46,361 bases of DNA from Ruaniaceae bacterium KH17 (GTDB lineage: Bacteria > Actinomycetota > Actinomycetes > Actinomycetales > Actinomycetaceae). The first letter of the stretch is position 1, and each line of letters starts with the position of its first letter. The stretch lies in assembly GCA_900199505.1 (NCBI GenBank), contig FZQV01000020.1, positions 1 to 46,361 of the forward strand, given 5' to 3'. The notes under the pieces were generated by a model, which saw nothing but the letters and a program-made list of their open reading frames with translations, was not told where the DNA came from and searched no databases. The position numbers and the translations under genes were made by a program. Shown piece after piece: positions 25,189 to 36,992 of this stretch.

Positions 25189-26606
25189 CCAATCGCCCAC
25201 CCTATGCCGGCACGAGGAATCCGCGGCTCGCCCACGTGCCCGCCTTCCGCGAGTTCATCGCCAGTGGCTGGGAGGACGTTGCGGTCCGACCGGATCTCGT
25301 TCCCGGCGCGGCGGAAGCGGCCGCCGAGCATCGGCGCCGTCTGAGCGAGCGCCTCCCAGGAAAGAGTCTCGTGCTCTGCTCAGGAGTGGCGCCCACGCGC
25401 AACGACGATTGCAGCTATGCCTTCCGCCCGAACAGCGACTTCGTGTGGGCCGCCGCCGGGCACATCGAGGACGCCACGCTGGTGCTACAGGCGCGCGCGG
25501 GCGGTCACGATGCGGTTCTGTACATGCCGCCACCCTTTCGGCCGGGCGACGACGGCTTCTTCAGTAACGCCCTCTACGGCGAGCTCTGGGTGGGCGCCAC
25601 TGCGGGCCTCAGCGAGTGGAGCGAGGCGCTCGGGATCGAGGTTCGCCCGCGCGCGGAACTGGACTCGCTTGATCTTCACGGAGGCCTCGCGGCGGCTTCC
25701 GTGACGCCCGAGCTCGCCGCCGCTCTCGGTGCGCAACACTCGGCGGAACTGGACCGGGCACTCTCGCAATTGCGAATCGTGAAGGATGCCTGGGAGATCT
25801 CGCAGCTGCGTCAGGCGGTAGACGCCACGGTGGAGGGTTTTGCGGCGGTGATGCGGGAGGTGCCACGCGCCGTGCGGGACGGCCTCGGCGAGCGTTGGCT
25901 GCAAGGCACATTTGATCGGCATGCGCGCACGCACGGCAATGGTGTGGGGTACTCGACGATCGTCGGCTCGGGTGCGCATGCCCCGATCCTGCACTGGGTG
26001 CGTTGTGATGGGCCGATCCATCCGGACGCGGCGATCCTGCTCGATATGGGGGTTGAGGCACATTCCCTCTACACCGCGGACGTGACGCGCACAGTCCCCG
26101 CATCCGGCCGGTTCACTGAGGCCGAGCGAGCCGTGCACGATCTGGTGGAAAAGGCGCACCGCGTGGGGATGAGCCACGTGCGGCCTGGGACACAGTATCT
26201 TGACTTCCACTTCGCCGCGATGGAGGTGATCGCGCAGGGCCTGCACGAGTGGGGGCTGTTGCCGGTCTCGGTTGATGAGGCGCTGTCGCCTGAAGGCCAG
26301 CACCACCGCCGATACCTAGCCTGCGGGATCGGCCACCACCTCGGGCTTGACGTGCACGATTGCAGCCATGCCCAGTATGAGGACTACATGGCCGCCGATC
26401 TCGTCCCGGGCGTGGTGATGACCGTGGAGCCTGGGCTCTACTTCCACGCCAACGATCTGACCCTGCCACCCGAACTGCGCGGAATCGGGGTGCGTCTCGA
26501 GGACGATCTACTGGTCACCGAGAGTGGCGCAGAGGTGCTCTCGGCGGCGCTTCCGATCGACGCCGACGGAGTCGAAGAGTGGGCGCAGAGACACCTCGCC
26601 GGATGA
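25185..26606 (+). CDS. Xaa-Pro aminopeptidase (aminopeptidase P, M24B)
   Basis: This 473-residue dimetal peptidase releases the N-terminal residue when proline (or hydroxyproline) is second. The N-terminal AMP_N domain covers about residues 15-165, the pita-bread catalytic domain about 195-470. All five metal ligands are visible: Asp287 (LLDMG), Asp299 (TADVTRT), His384 (GHHLGLDVHD), Glu415 (VEPGLYF) and Glu439 (VRLEDD). There is no signal peptide, so it acts on imported peptides. It overlaps the S33 gene upstream and the GH127 gene downstream by ATGA. Together with S33 it could strip X-Hyp and Hyp-X sequences step by step. Confidence 0.95.
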   Translation: MTNRPPYAGTRNPRLAHVPAFREFIASGWEDVAVRPDLVPGAAEAAAEHRRRLSERLPGKSLVLCSGVAPTRNDDCSYAFRPNSDFVWAAAGHIEDATLVLQARAGGHDAVLYMPPPFRPGDDGFFSNALYGELWVGATAGLSEWSEALGIEVRPRAELDSLDLHGGLAAASVTPELAAALGAQHSAELDRALSQLRIVKDAWEISQLRQAVDATVEGFAAVMREVPRAVRDGLGERWLQGTFDRHARTHGNGVGYSTIVGSGAHAPILHWVRCDGPIHPDAAILLDMGVEAHSLYTADVTRTVPASGRFTEAERAVHDLVEKAHRVGMSHVRPGTQYLDFHFAAMEVIAQGLHEWGLLPVSVDEALSPEGQHHRRYLACGIGHHLGLDVHDCSHAQYEDYMAADLVPGVVMTVEPGLYFHANDLTLPPELRGIGVRLEDDLLVTESGAEVLSAALPIDADGVEEWAQRHLAG

Positions 26607-28891
26607 GTGCGGCCGAGCCAATCGTGCGGCAGCTACCCGCGGGAGCGGTGGAGGTGGGCGAGGGCTCGGTATTCGAGCGGGCACGCGAGGAGATGCTCCA
26701 CCTGGCGCGGGTCTACCCGCTGGATCGGCTGCTGGCCGTTTTCCGCGCGAATGCTGGGATTGATACGCGCGGCGCACGGCCACCGGGCACGTGGGAAGAC
26801 TTCGGGCACCCGGATGAGGAGCCCTGGAGTGAGGCGGATTACCCGGGCCGGGAGAACGCGCCGACGGCGAGCCTGCTGCGTGGGCACTATGCCGGGCACT
26901 TTCTCTCGATGCTCGCCCGTGCCGCTGTAACCACCGGGGAACCGGAGTTGCACGCAAAGGTCGCGGAGTTCGTCGTCGGGCTGGCGGAGGTGCAGCGGAA
27001 GCTGGCCGCTAGCGGTCGCTATTCCCACCCGGGCTTCCTGGCCGCGTACGGCGAGTGGCAGTTCTCGCGGTTGGAGAGCTTCGCGCCCTATGGCGAGATT
27101 TGGGCACCGTATTACACCTGCCACAAAATCATGTCCGGCCTCATCGACGCGCATGAGCTCACCGGAAACGCGCTCGCACTCGACGTGGCAACGGCGATGG
27201 GGTACTGGGTGCACTCGCGGCTCGCGCCGCTCACGCGGGAGCATCGCGCACGGATGTGGGACTTGTATATCGCTGGGGAGTTTGGCGGGATGAACGAGTC
27301 ACTCGCGCGGCTCGCAGCGCTCGCGAACGAGCCACTGTTTGACGAGACGGCTAGCTTCTTCGAGCAGGACGTGCTCCTCGATGCCGGAACCGAGGGACGC
27401 GACATCCTGACGGACATGCACGCCAACCAGCACCTGCCGCAGCTACTCGGCTATCTCGCCCAATACGAGAGAGGCGGGGAGGAGCGCTACCTTCGGGCCG
27501 TCGTCGGGCTCTGGGAGATGATCGTGCCTGGGCGCATGTATGCGCACGGCGGGACGGGCGAGAGCGAGCTGTGGGGGCCGCCGGGGGCTGTGGCCGGGGA
27601 CATTGGGCATCGCAACGCCGAGACCTGCGCGAGCCACAACCTGAGCAAGATCGCGCGGCGGTTGTTCGCGCACACCCTTGATCCGCAGTACCTGGAGTAC
27701 GTGGAGCGGGCGCAGCTCAACCACATTCTCGGCTCGCGGCGGGCGGTGCGCTCGGACGTGAGCCCGGAGGTGACCTACATGTTCCCGGTGCATCCTGGGG
27801 CGTTGCGTGAGTACGACAACGTGGGGACCTGCTGCGGTGGCACCGGCCTGGAGAATCACGTTAGCTACGGCGAGGGGCTGGCGTTCGAAGGCGAGGATGC
27901 GCTCTGGCTGGCGCAGTTGTACGCAGCGCGGATCTCGGCCACGAGGATGACACTCGAGGTGCGCAGTGACTATCCCCTTGGGGGTGAGGTGTCGATCAAG
28001 GTGGTGGAGGCCGACGGCGCCCTGCAGACCCTGCATGTTCGCATCCCCGGGTGGGTGGCTGCGCCAGTCTCGGTGACGGTGAACGGCGAGGCCGTGGCCG
28101 AGGCCGAGCCGGGTGAATTTGTCGACCTGACCCGGGCGTGGGCCGCGGGCGATTCGGTGGAGTTCGTCCTGCCGATCGAGCTGCGGGTGGAGGCCTGCCC
28201 CGACGATTTCGGGCTTGTTGCGCTGTTCCGCGGGCCGAGCCTGCTCCTGGCGAAGGACGAACGGCGGACGCAGTTGAGCGTGGACGTCGATTCGCTCCTG
28301 AGTGACGCCGAGCTGCTGCCTGGCGGGGGCGTCGTCGCGGCGGGTATCGAGTTCGAACCGTGCTGGTCTGGGTCCGATGCGCGGTACCACATGTACCTTC
28401 GTTCGCAGGAAGCCAGCGTGTCGGAGGACGGCATCGAGGTGGATTGCCTGCCAGCACCGTCGGGCTGGTTCACGCAGGCGCCCACGCTCTGGTTCGGAGG
28501 CGATTCCTGGCGCCTGAACGGCGGCGAATGGTCCACAGGGCCCGTCACCCTGCCGGATGGGGTGCACGAGGTGGAGGTGCGCGCCGTCGGGAGTAATGAG
28601 GTGCGTGCGCGGCGGACGTTCAGTGTGGACACCACGCCACCGGTCTCGCGGGCGAGGGTGCGGGAGCTCGGTGCGAGCGTGGAGATCACGCTGTTCGCGG
28701 AGGATGCGGTTTCCGGCGTGGAGCGGATCCAGTGGGAGGGACCCGGGACCTTCTGGGGCACCTTCCAGGAGGCATTCGTGCGAGCTCTCACGGACGAGGA
28801 GCAGGTGATCGAGTTCGCGGCCACGGATCGCGCAGGGAACGGGGAACCGCGCCAGCGGATCACGCTGCCTGCGCGCCCTACGGCTCGCTGA
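26603..28891 (+). CDS. GH127-family glycoside hydrolase, beta-L-arabinofuranosidase-like
   Basis: This 762-residue enzyme has an (alpha/alpha)6-barrel GH127 (DUF1680) domain from about residue 25 to 450. The zinc-thiolate catalytic site of Bifidobacterium HypBA1 is preserved: Glu340 and Cys342 in RNAETCASHN, and Cys410-Cys411 in NVGTCCGGTGLENH. HypBA1 releases L-arabinofuranose from arabino-oligosaccharides of hydroxyproline-rich plant glycoproteins. Beta-sandwich regions follow. The last 100 or so residues look like an OmpL47/Ig-like domain (DTTPPVS, DAVSGVERI, ATDRAGNGE), usually seen in exported proteins, yet no signal peptide exists. ATG 26603 overlaps the peptidase stop. Related GH families with this fold have other arabinoside substrates, so substrate is inferred from context. 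Confidence 0.88.
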   Translation: MSAAEPIVRQLPAGAVEVGEGSVFERAREEMLHLARVYPLDRLLAVFRANAGIDTRGARPPGTWEDFGHPDEEPWSEADYPGRENAPTASLLRGHYAGHFLSMLARAAVTTGEPELHAKVAEFVVGLAEVQRKLAASGRYSHPGFLAAYGEWQFSRLESFAPYGEIWAPYYTCHKIMSGLIDAHELTGNALALDVATAMGYWVHSRLAPLTREHRARMWDLYIAGEFGGMNESLARLAALANEPLFDETASFFEQDVLLDAGTEGRDILTDMHANQHLPQLLGYLAQYERGGEERYLRAVVGLWEMIVPGRMYAHGGTGESELWGPPGAVAGDIGHRNAETCASHNLSKIARRLFAHTLDPQYLEYVERAQLNHILGSRRAVRSDVSPEVTYMFPVHPGALREYDNVGTCCGGTGLENHVSYGEGLAFEGEDALWLAQLYAARISATRMTLEVRSDYPLGGEVSIKVVEADGALQTLHVRIPGWVAAPVSVTVNGEAVAEAEPGEFVDLTRAWAAGDSVEFVLPIELRVEACPDDFGLVALFRGPSLLLAKDERRTQLSVDVDSLLSDAELLPGGGVVAAGIEFEPCWSGSDARYHMYLRSQEASVSEDGIEVDCLPAPSGWFTQAPTLWFGGDSWRLNGGEWSTGPVTLPDGVHEVEVRAVGSNEVRARRTFSVDTTPPVSRARVRELGASVEITLFAEDAVSGVERIQWEGPGTFWGTFQEAFVRALTDEEQVIEFAATDRAGNGEPRQRITLPARPTAR

Positions 28892-29135
28892 GCGCACCGA
28901 GTGGCCACGCCTCTATGACCGTGAGCGGATCGCCGAGAACGAGGTGCCGCTGGCCGCGGCGGTCTACTTCGATGACCTGTACGTGGATGCCGGGTTGCAG
29001 CTGGACACGCTCGCGCGGACCGGGAACTCGCAGTATTGGGTGACCAACGAGTTCGAGCACGATGGCATCTCGAATGCGCGGGTGTTGCGGCGGCTGCGGG
29101 AGCTCGTGCGCGATCGCCTCGGGGGCGAGCGCTAG
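28875..29135 (+). pseudogene. Truncated 3' end of a second S33 prolyl iminopeptidase gene
   Basis: The frame from about 28875 to the TAG at 29133-29135 encodes 86 residues matching the C-terminus of the S33 hydrolase at 23911-25188, with about 16 differences in 82 aligned residues by eye. The catalytic Ser region and everything before it are missing. Homology begins inside the last codons of the GH127 gene, in another frame, so a recombination joined the two. The divergence shows an old paralogue or a foreign copy, not a fresh duplication. It is unlikely to be functional; internal GTG starts exist at 28900 or 28944 but no good ribosome-binding site. Confidence 0.85.
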
Positions 29136-29177
29136 GGAACTCGAAGCACGTTGAGTGAGGCGAAGCCGAGCGCCGTG

Positions 29178-29205
29178 CTGCGCGAGCGAAGCGAGTCGAA
29201 GCATC
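29178..29205. repeat. REP-like repeat, second copy of the 16511 core
   Basis: The segment beginning CTGCGCGAGCGAAGCGAG matches the core at 16510-16539 except for two single-base gaps and a few substitutions. It lies between the broken S33 fragment and dnaX, at the right edge of the catabolic island. Confidence 0.6.
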
Positions 29206-29219
29206 GAAACGTAGCGCAC

Positions 29220-29279
29220 GTGGCGACTACAATCGCCACGACAGCCAAGATCGCCCGCAGTGGCGGCTATATCCGCCAC
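29220..29279. repeat. Pair of near-identical 20-bp palindromes upstream of dnaX
   Basis: GTGGCGA-CTACAA-TCGCCAC (29220-29239) and GTGGCGG-CTATAT-CCGCCAC (29260-29279) each have perfect 7-bp arms and a related 6-bp centre. Their centres are exactly 40 bp apart, about four helical turns, as for two dimers binding one face of DNA. They lie about 65 bp before the dnaX start. No adjacent regulator gene explains them. Confidence 0.7.
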
Positions 29280-29343
29280 CTATTTCGGGCGGTCGCGCCG
29301 GACTTCGGTGCGCGATGTCGGTGGCACCGCATACGATCTAAGG

Positions 29344-31785
29344 GTGAGCACCGCCCTGTATCGCCGCTACCGGCCCGAGACATTCAACGAGGTCATCGGG
29401 CAGGAGCACGTCACCGAGCCGCTGATGGCGGCGCTCGCCGCCGGCCGGGTGACCCACGCCTATCTGTTCTCTGGTCCGCGCGGGTGTGGGAAGACGTCGT
29501 CGGCCAGGATCTTTGCGCGATGCCTCAACTGCGCCGAGGGCCCCACGCCTAATCCTTGTGGAAAGTGCGACTCCTGCCTGGAGCTGGGCCGGGGCGGATC
29601 CGGATCGCTGGACGTGGTGGAGATCGATGCCGCCTCGCACAATGGGGTCGACGACGCCCGCGACCTCCGCGAGCGGGCCGCCTTCGCTCCCGCCCGGGAC
29701 AGGTTCAAGATCTTCATCCTGGACGAGGCACACATGGTCACCACCCAGGGCTTCAACGCGCTGCTGAAGCTGGTGGAGGAGCCGCCGGATCACGTGAAGT
29801 TCATCTTCGCGACCACCGAGCCGGAGAAGGTCATCGGCACGATCCGCTCGCGTACCCACCACTACCCGTTCCGGCTCGTGCCGCCGGGCACCCTCACCGC
29901 GTACCTGGAATCGCTGTGCGTCCAGGAAGGCGTTGAGGTAGGCGCGGGCGTGCTGCCGATGGTGGTGCGCGCCGGTGGCGGATCCGTGCGCGATTCGCTT
30001 TCCGTGCTCGATCAGCTCATCGCCGGCTCGGTGGGTGGGGCCCTCGATTATGAGCGGGCGGCCGCCCTCCTCGGCTACACCTCGGCGACTCTCCTGGACG
30101 ACGCCGTGGCGGCGCTCGCCGCGCAGGACGGTGGGGCGCTGTTCCAGGTTGTGGACCGGATGGTGCAGTCGGGGCATGATCCGCGCCGTTTCGTGGAGGA
30201 CTTCCTGCAGCGGCTACGCGATCTTGTGATTCTGGCCGTTGCGGGTGATGCCGCGGGCCCGGCGCTCGGCCCCGTTCCTGCGGATCAGCTGGCACAGATG
30301 CACGAGCAGGCGCGGCTCTTGGGGGCGGCTGCCGCCTCGCGCGCCGCGGACCTCACGAACGCGGCGCTGTCCGAGATGACCGGCGCTACTTCTCCACGCC
30401 TCCAGCTTGAGTTGCTGTGCGCGCGGTTACTGATCGTGCCCACGGCTCGCGCCGCCGCTCCGCAAGCGAGAGCGCCCGCCGCGAGTGGCGGTGCGCCTTC
30501 GCAACACGCACCGCGAGCTGCCGCACCGGCCCAACGCGCGCCTGAGCCAGCCCGCACTACCGAGGCCCCGGCTCAGCGCCCGCAGCAGGCGCCGCCGCAG
30601 AACGCGACCTCCGCGCCACCCTCGACACCTGCCCGCGACGCTGAGCCGGACGTGAATGCCGATCGCGCACCACGTAGCTCAACTAACGCGCCGCAGGAGG
30701 CTCCGGCGCGCCCCACAACTCCCGCCGCGCCGCCACAGGGGGCAAACCTTGGCGGCGCGGCGGGGCTCGCCGCCGCTGCCCGCCGCGCCACGCAAGCCCT
30801 GCGCGCCGGCGTCCAGCCTCCCGCTCCGGAACAGCCCACGGTGCGTCCAGTTGGGGCACACTCAGGAACTGATGAGACCCTGTCAGTGACTCAGAGTGCC
30901 CCAAACGCACCCACCTCGGAGCCCGCACCTGAGCGGCAAGTGGAGCCCAGAGATGCGATCAGCGGCGATAGCGCATCAACGGGCTCAACCAGTGCGCCGG
31001 GACCCGAGAATGAGACGGAGCGAACGATCTCGGAGCCACCCGCCTCATCCGGCCAGACTCCTGGCGCCGCCGAACCCGCATCGCATGGAACGCCGCAAGC
31101 CGACCGGGCCGAATCTGCGCCGGGTGACACGCTGCCCACGGAATCGGCGCCGCTCGAGTCGAGCGCGCAGCCGCCCGAGCTAGCACCGGAGCCCGGCGGC
31201 GATCCGAGTCCGCCGCAGCGCAGTCAGTCGCGGGCAGAGTCGCCCCCGTCCGGTCGCCCCGGCACGCCCGCACGCGAGCACGTCTCGCCGTCGCACACGC
31301 CGGAACACCCAACCCAGCCCGAGCCTGCCGAGCAGCCGAGCCCGGGCGAGGGAACGCCGTCGGGCGGAGTGGATACGGCGATGATCCGTCGCCGCTGGAG
31401 CGAGGTGCTCGCCACGCTCGCGCAGATTCGCCGGACCTCCTGGGCGCTGGTGGCGCAGTCGGCGACTCCGGGCGAGGTGCGCGATGGCGTCATGAAGCTG
31501 ATCTTCGAGACTGAGGGCCTCCGCTCCGCGTTCACGAACGGTCGCCACGAGGAGAATGTGGTCGTGGCGCTCCAGCAGACCCTTGGCGTGAGAGTGCGGA
31601 TCGTGGCCGAGACGGGTGCCGCCGCGGCTGCGGTGCCCAACGATGAGCCCGACGACGAACCGGAACCCGAGCCGTTCGGAGGCGCCTCGGCGGATGACGA
31701 GACGATCGAGGGCTCCGCAGACTTCGGCGTCCCGGTGATCGAACGGCTCCTCGACGGCACCCTGATCGCCGAGGCGGACGAGTGA
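29344..31785 (+). CDS. dnaX: DNA polymerase III subunits gamma/tau
   Basis: This 813-residue clamp-loader ATPase loads the beta sliding clamp and ties the polymerase cores together. It has Walker [11 protein letters not shown] (about 43-52), a zinc module with Cys at about 60, 63, 72, 75 and 78, Walker B FILDEAH (124-130) and the sensor region FATTEPEKV. Residues about 400-680 are a Pro/Ala/Glu-rich disordered linker, followed by a conserved C-terminal domain (about 695-770) and an acidic tail. GTG 29344 lies 6 nt after TACGAT (29332-29337), so the mRNA is probably leaderless. I see no A-rich slippage site for making gamma by frameshift. Its stop overlaps recR. Confidence 0.96.
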   Translation: MSTALYRRYRPETFNEVIGQEHVTEPLMAALAAGRVTHAYLFSGPRGCGKTSSARIFARCLNCAEGPTPNPCGKCDSCLELGRGGSGSLDVVEIDAASHNGVDDARDLRERAAFAPARDRFKIFILDEAHMVTTQGFNALLKLVEEPPDHVKFIFATTEPEKVIGTIRSRTHHYPFRLVPPGTLTAYLESLCVQEGVEVGAGVLPMVVRAGGGSVRDSLSVLDQLIAGSVGGALDYERAAALLGYTSATLLDDAVAALAAQDGGALFQVVDRMVQSGHDPRRFVEDFLQRLRDLVILAVAGDAAGPALGPVPADQLAQMHEQARLLGAAAASRAADLTNAALSEMTGATSPRLQLELLCARLLIVPTARAAAPQARAPAASGGAPSQHAPRAAAPAQRAPEPARTTEAPAQRPQQAPPQNATSAPPSTPARDAEPDVNADRAPRSSTNAPQEAPARPTTPAAPPQGANLGGAAGLAAAARRATQALRAGVQPPAPEQPTVRPVGAHSGTDETLSVTQSAPNAPTSEPAPERQVEPRDAISGDSASTGSTSAPGPENETERTISEPPASSGQTPGAAEPASHGTPQADRAESAPGDTLPTESAPLESSAQPPELAPEPGGDPSPPQRSQSRAESPPSGRPGTPAREHVSPSHTPEHPTQPEPAEQPSPGEGTPSGGVDTAMIRRRWSEVLATLAQIRRTSWALVAQSATPGEVRDGVMKLIFETEGLRSAFTNGRHEENVVVALQQTLGVRVRIVAETGAAAAAVPNDEPDDEPEPEPFGGASADDETIEGSADFGVPVIERLLDGTLIAEADE

Positions 31786-32393
31786 GCGGGTACGACGGCG
31801 CCCTCGCGGACCTCGTGGACGAACTCGGACGGCTCCCCGGGATCGGCCCCAAAAGCGCCCAGCGCATTGCGTTCTATATTCTCGGCGCGCCCGCAGAGGA
31901 CGTGACCCGGCTCGCCGAGGCACTCCAGACCGTCAAAGCGCGTGTGCGCTTCTGCGAGATCTGCGGCAACGTCTCCGAGGAGGAGACCTGCGCGATCTGC
32001 CGCGATCCGCGCCGGAACCAGGCGCTGATCTGCGTGGTTGAAGAGCCGAAGGATGTGCTCGCTATCGAGCGGACGCGCGAGTACCGCGGTCTGTATCACG
32101 TGCTAGGCGGCGCGATTAACCCGATCCAGGGGATCGGGCCGGAACAGTTACGGATCGCGGGGCTACTCTCGCGGGTCTCGGACGGGTCGGTCAGCGAGGT
32201 CATCATCGCCACCAACCCGAACATCGAAGGCGAGGCCACCGCCGCGTACCTTTCGCGGATGCTGCACACGATCGAGATCCCGGTCTCGCGGCTCGCCTCC
32301 GGCCTGCCCGTGGGCGGGGACCTCGAGTACGCGGACGAGATCACGCTCGGCCGGGCCCTCGAAGGCCGCCGCGTCATTTCCGCCGGCCGGTAG
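31782..32393 (+). CDS. recR: Recombination mediator protein RecR
   Basis: This 203-residue protein acts with RecF/RecO to load RecA on gapped DNA. The helix-hairpin-helix [14 protein letters not shown] (about 18-31), the zinc finger Cys58, Cys61, Cys70 and Cys73, and the Toprim domain (about 80-175, [14 protein letters not shown] and [15 protein letters not shown]) are all intact. GTG 31782 overlaps the dnaX stop (GTGA). The small nucleoid protein gene ybaB/ebfC, often found between dnaX and recR, is absent here. Confidence 0.96.
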   Translation: MSGYDGALADLVDELGRLPGIGPKSAQRIAFYILGAPAEDVTRLAEALQTVKARVRFCEICGNVSEEETCAICRDPRRNQALICVVEEPKDVLAIERTREYRGLYHVLGGAINPIQGIGPEQLRIAGLLSRVSDGSVSEVIIATNPNIEGEATAAYLSRMLHTIEIPVSRLASGLPVGGDLEYADEITLGRALEGRRVISAGR

Positions 32394-32483
32394 TCGCCGA
32401 ATGATCTCCGCTGGCTACTAGCCGCTGCCCACTCCGGGCGCCCTTCATCTCACTTCCGCGCCCTTCGCCCACTCTCATACGTC

Positions 32484-32545
32484 TGCTGTGGGTGCACGAT
32501 CCAGGGGTGATCGACACGTGCCGGCAGTGCACCTACAGCACAAGT
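32484..32545. repeat. Intergenic palindromic repeat, copy B
   Basis: TGCTGTGGGTGCAC (32484-32497) pairs with 32527-32540 at 13 of 14 positions. The right arm plus flank (32527-32545) is the exact reverse complement of the 19-mer at 10198-10216, so the two intergenic sites belong to one repeat family. Confidence 0.6.
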
Positions 32546-32689
32546 CCGGCGAAGAGGCGGCCGGAGAGGGGTGCGGAGGGCCCGGGGAGCGGCCGGCAGG
32601 CGAGGCCCCGTCTCACAGTTGGGACGCCCTCGTTCTAGGTTTTGAGACAACTTTCTCACCATGCGGGCACCGCCCCTACGATTAACCCC

Positions 32690-32715
32690 AGGCGCGGATG
32701 CCCCCGCGCCTTTTT
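32690..32715 (+). terminator. GC hairpin with T-run before lysC
   Basis: AGGCGCGG (32690-32697) pairs with CCGCGCCT (32704-32711), and five T follow (32711-32715). This is a classic intrinsic terminator only 20 bp before the lysC start codon. A TACGAT box at 32677-32682 would start transcription at about 32689, putting the hairpin at the 5' end of the lysC mRNA; it might end read-through from upstream or stabilise the lysC message. Confidence 0.65.
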
Positions 32716-32734
32716 CTGTCTTAAGAGGAGAACC

Positions 32735-36260
<3,526 letters not shown>

Positions 36261-36399
36261 GTTACCGCTCTCGCGGGGCGTCGGGGGAGGGGCACGCTCT
36301 GTCCCCGAGCACGAAATTGCGTCCTCGTCCCGTTATGGCACGGGTTTGGCGGGACGCAGACGCAAGTTGTGGACAGGCTGGCCCGAGGGCGGCCTGTCG

Positions 36400-36447
36400 T
36401 GGAGCAAATGACGTTCTAAACTGCGGTTTAGAAGGCCAGGTGCTCCA
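36400..36447. repeat. 48-bp nested palindrome, copy 1 (before GNAT gene)
   Basis: Outer arms TGGAGCA/TGCTCCA (36400-36406/36441-36447) enclose inner arms TTCTAAAC/GTTTAGAA (36414-36421/36426-36433). A second copy with identical spacing is at 37157-37204. The right part overlaps the -35 region of the GNAT gene, so it may be an operator. Confidence 0.7.
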
Positions 36448-36476
36448 CTTCCTGCGCCGGGGCGTAGCGTGGGGAG

Positions 36477-36992
36477 ATGATCACCTACCGCGAGCCCGTG
36501 CCCGCCGACGCCGAGGGAATCACCCGTGTGTTACGGGAATCGTGGGCGGTGACCTACTCACAATGGCTCACACCCGAGTGGTTCGAGGCGAGCACAGATG
36601 CCTGGGCGGATAGCTGGCGCGCAACGCTCGAGCGCGCGCAGCAGCGCCGCGCGGCCGGTGAACCCGATCCCGCCCGGCGTTGGATCGCGCTCGACGGCGA
36701 TCTCATCATCGGCGTTTCCAACTCCGGTCGCAGCGCGGTGCACGGCGCCTTTGAGCCAGCGCGCGAGGTGCTCCTCGGCATCCTGTACGTGGATGAGGAG
36801 TATCACGGGACCGGCGTCGGCTCGAAGCTACTCGAGCTTGCCCTACCCGACGGCGCCCCCGCCGAACTCTGGGTGGCCGACCCTAACCCCCGTGCCCAAG
36901 CCTTCTACCGCCGACATGGCTTCGAGCCGGATGGCGCGCGCCAGATTAACGAGCGCCTCGCGAACACTCCCGAGCTCCGCATGGTGAGGTAG
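36477..36992 (+). CDS. GNAT-family N-acetyltransferase
   Basis: This 171-residue protein shows the acetyl-CoA-binding core of GNAT enzymes: the beta4 strand LLGILYVDEEYHGTGVGSKLLELAL (about 100-124) holds the pyrophosphate loop (normally Q/RxxGxG/A, here YHGTGVGSKL), and AQAFYRRHGFEPDG (141-154) is the conserved motif B. The substrate cannot be inferred. ATG 36477 lies 6 nt after TAGCGT (36465-36470), a leaderless arrangement. A 48-bp nested palindrome covers the region just upstream and may control it. Confidence 0.88.
   Translation: MITYREPVPADAEGITRVLRESWAVTYSQWLTPEWFEASTDAWADSWRATLERAQQRRAAGEPDPARRWIALDGDLIIGVSNSGRSAVHGAFEPAREVLLGILYVDEEYHGTGVGSKLLELALPDGAPAELWVADPNPRAQAFYRRHGFEPDGARQINERLANTPELRMVR

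Larger units (their letters stand above)
32394..32734. other. Intergenic region between recR and lysC
   Basis: No gene is supported in these 341 bp. They hold an inverted repeat (32484-32540), a possible lysC -10 box TACGAT (32677-32682) and a strong hairpin with a T-run (32690-32715) just before lysC. Confidence 0.5.

Noticed and set aside
27443-28897. 484-codon minus-strand frame opposite GH127
   Set aside because: GH127 catalytic motifs are on the plus strand; the antisense product is low-complexity Arg/His/Pro.
29344-31785. Programmed frameshift for gamma in dnaX
   Set aside because: I found no A-rich slippery heptamer with a downstream stop in the -1 frame; the gene reads through as tau.
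32640-32734. Lysine riboswitch before lysC
   Set aside because: The leader after the probable start point is only about 45 nt, too short for the lysine aptamer, and none of its conserved junctions is visible.
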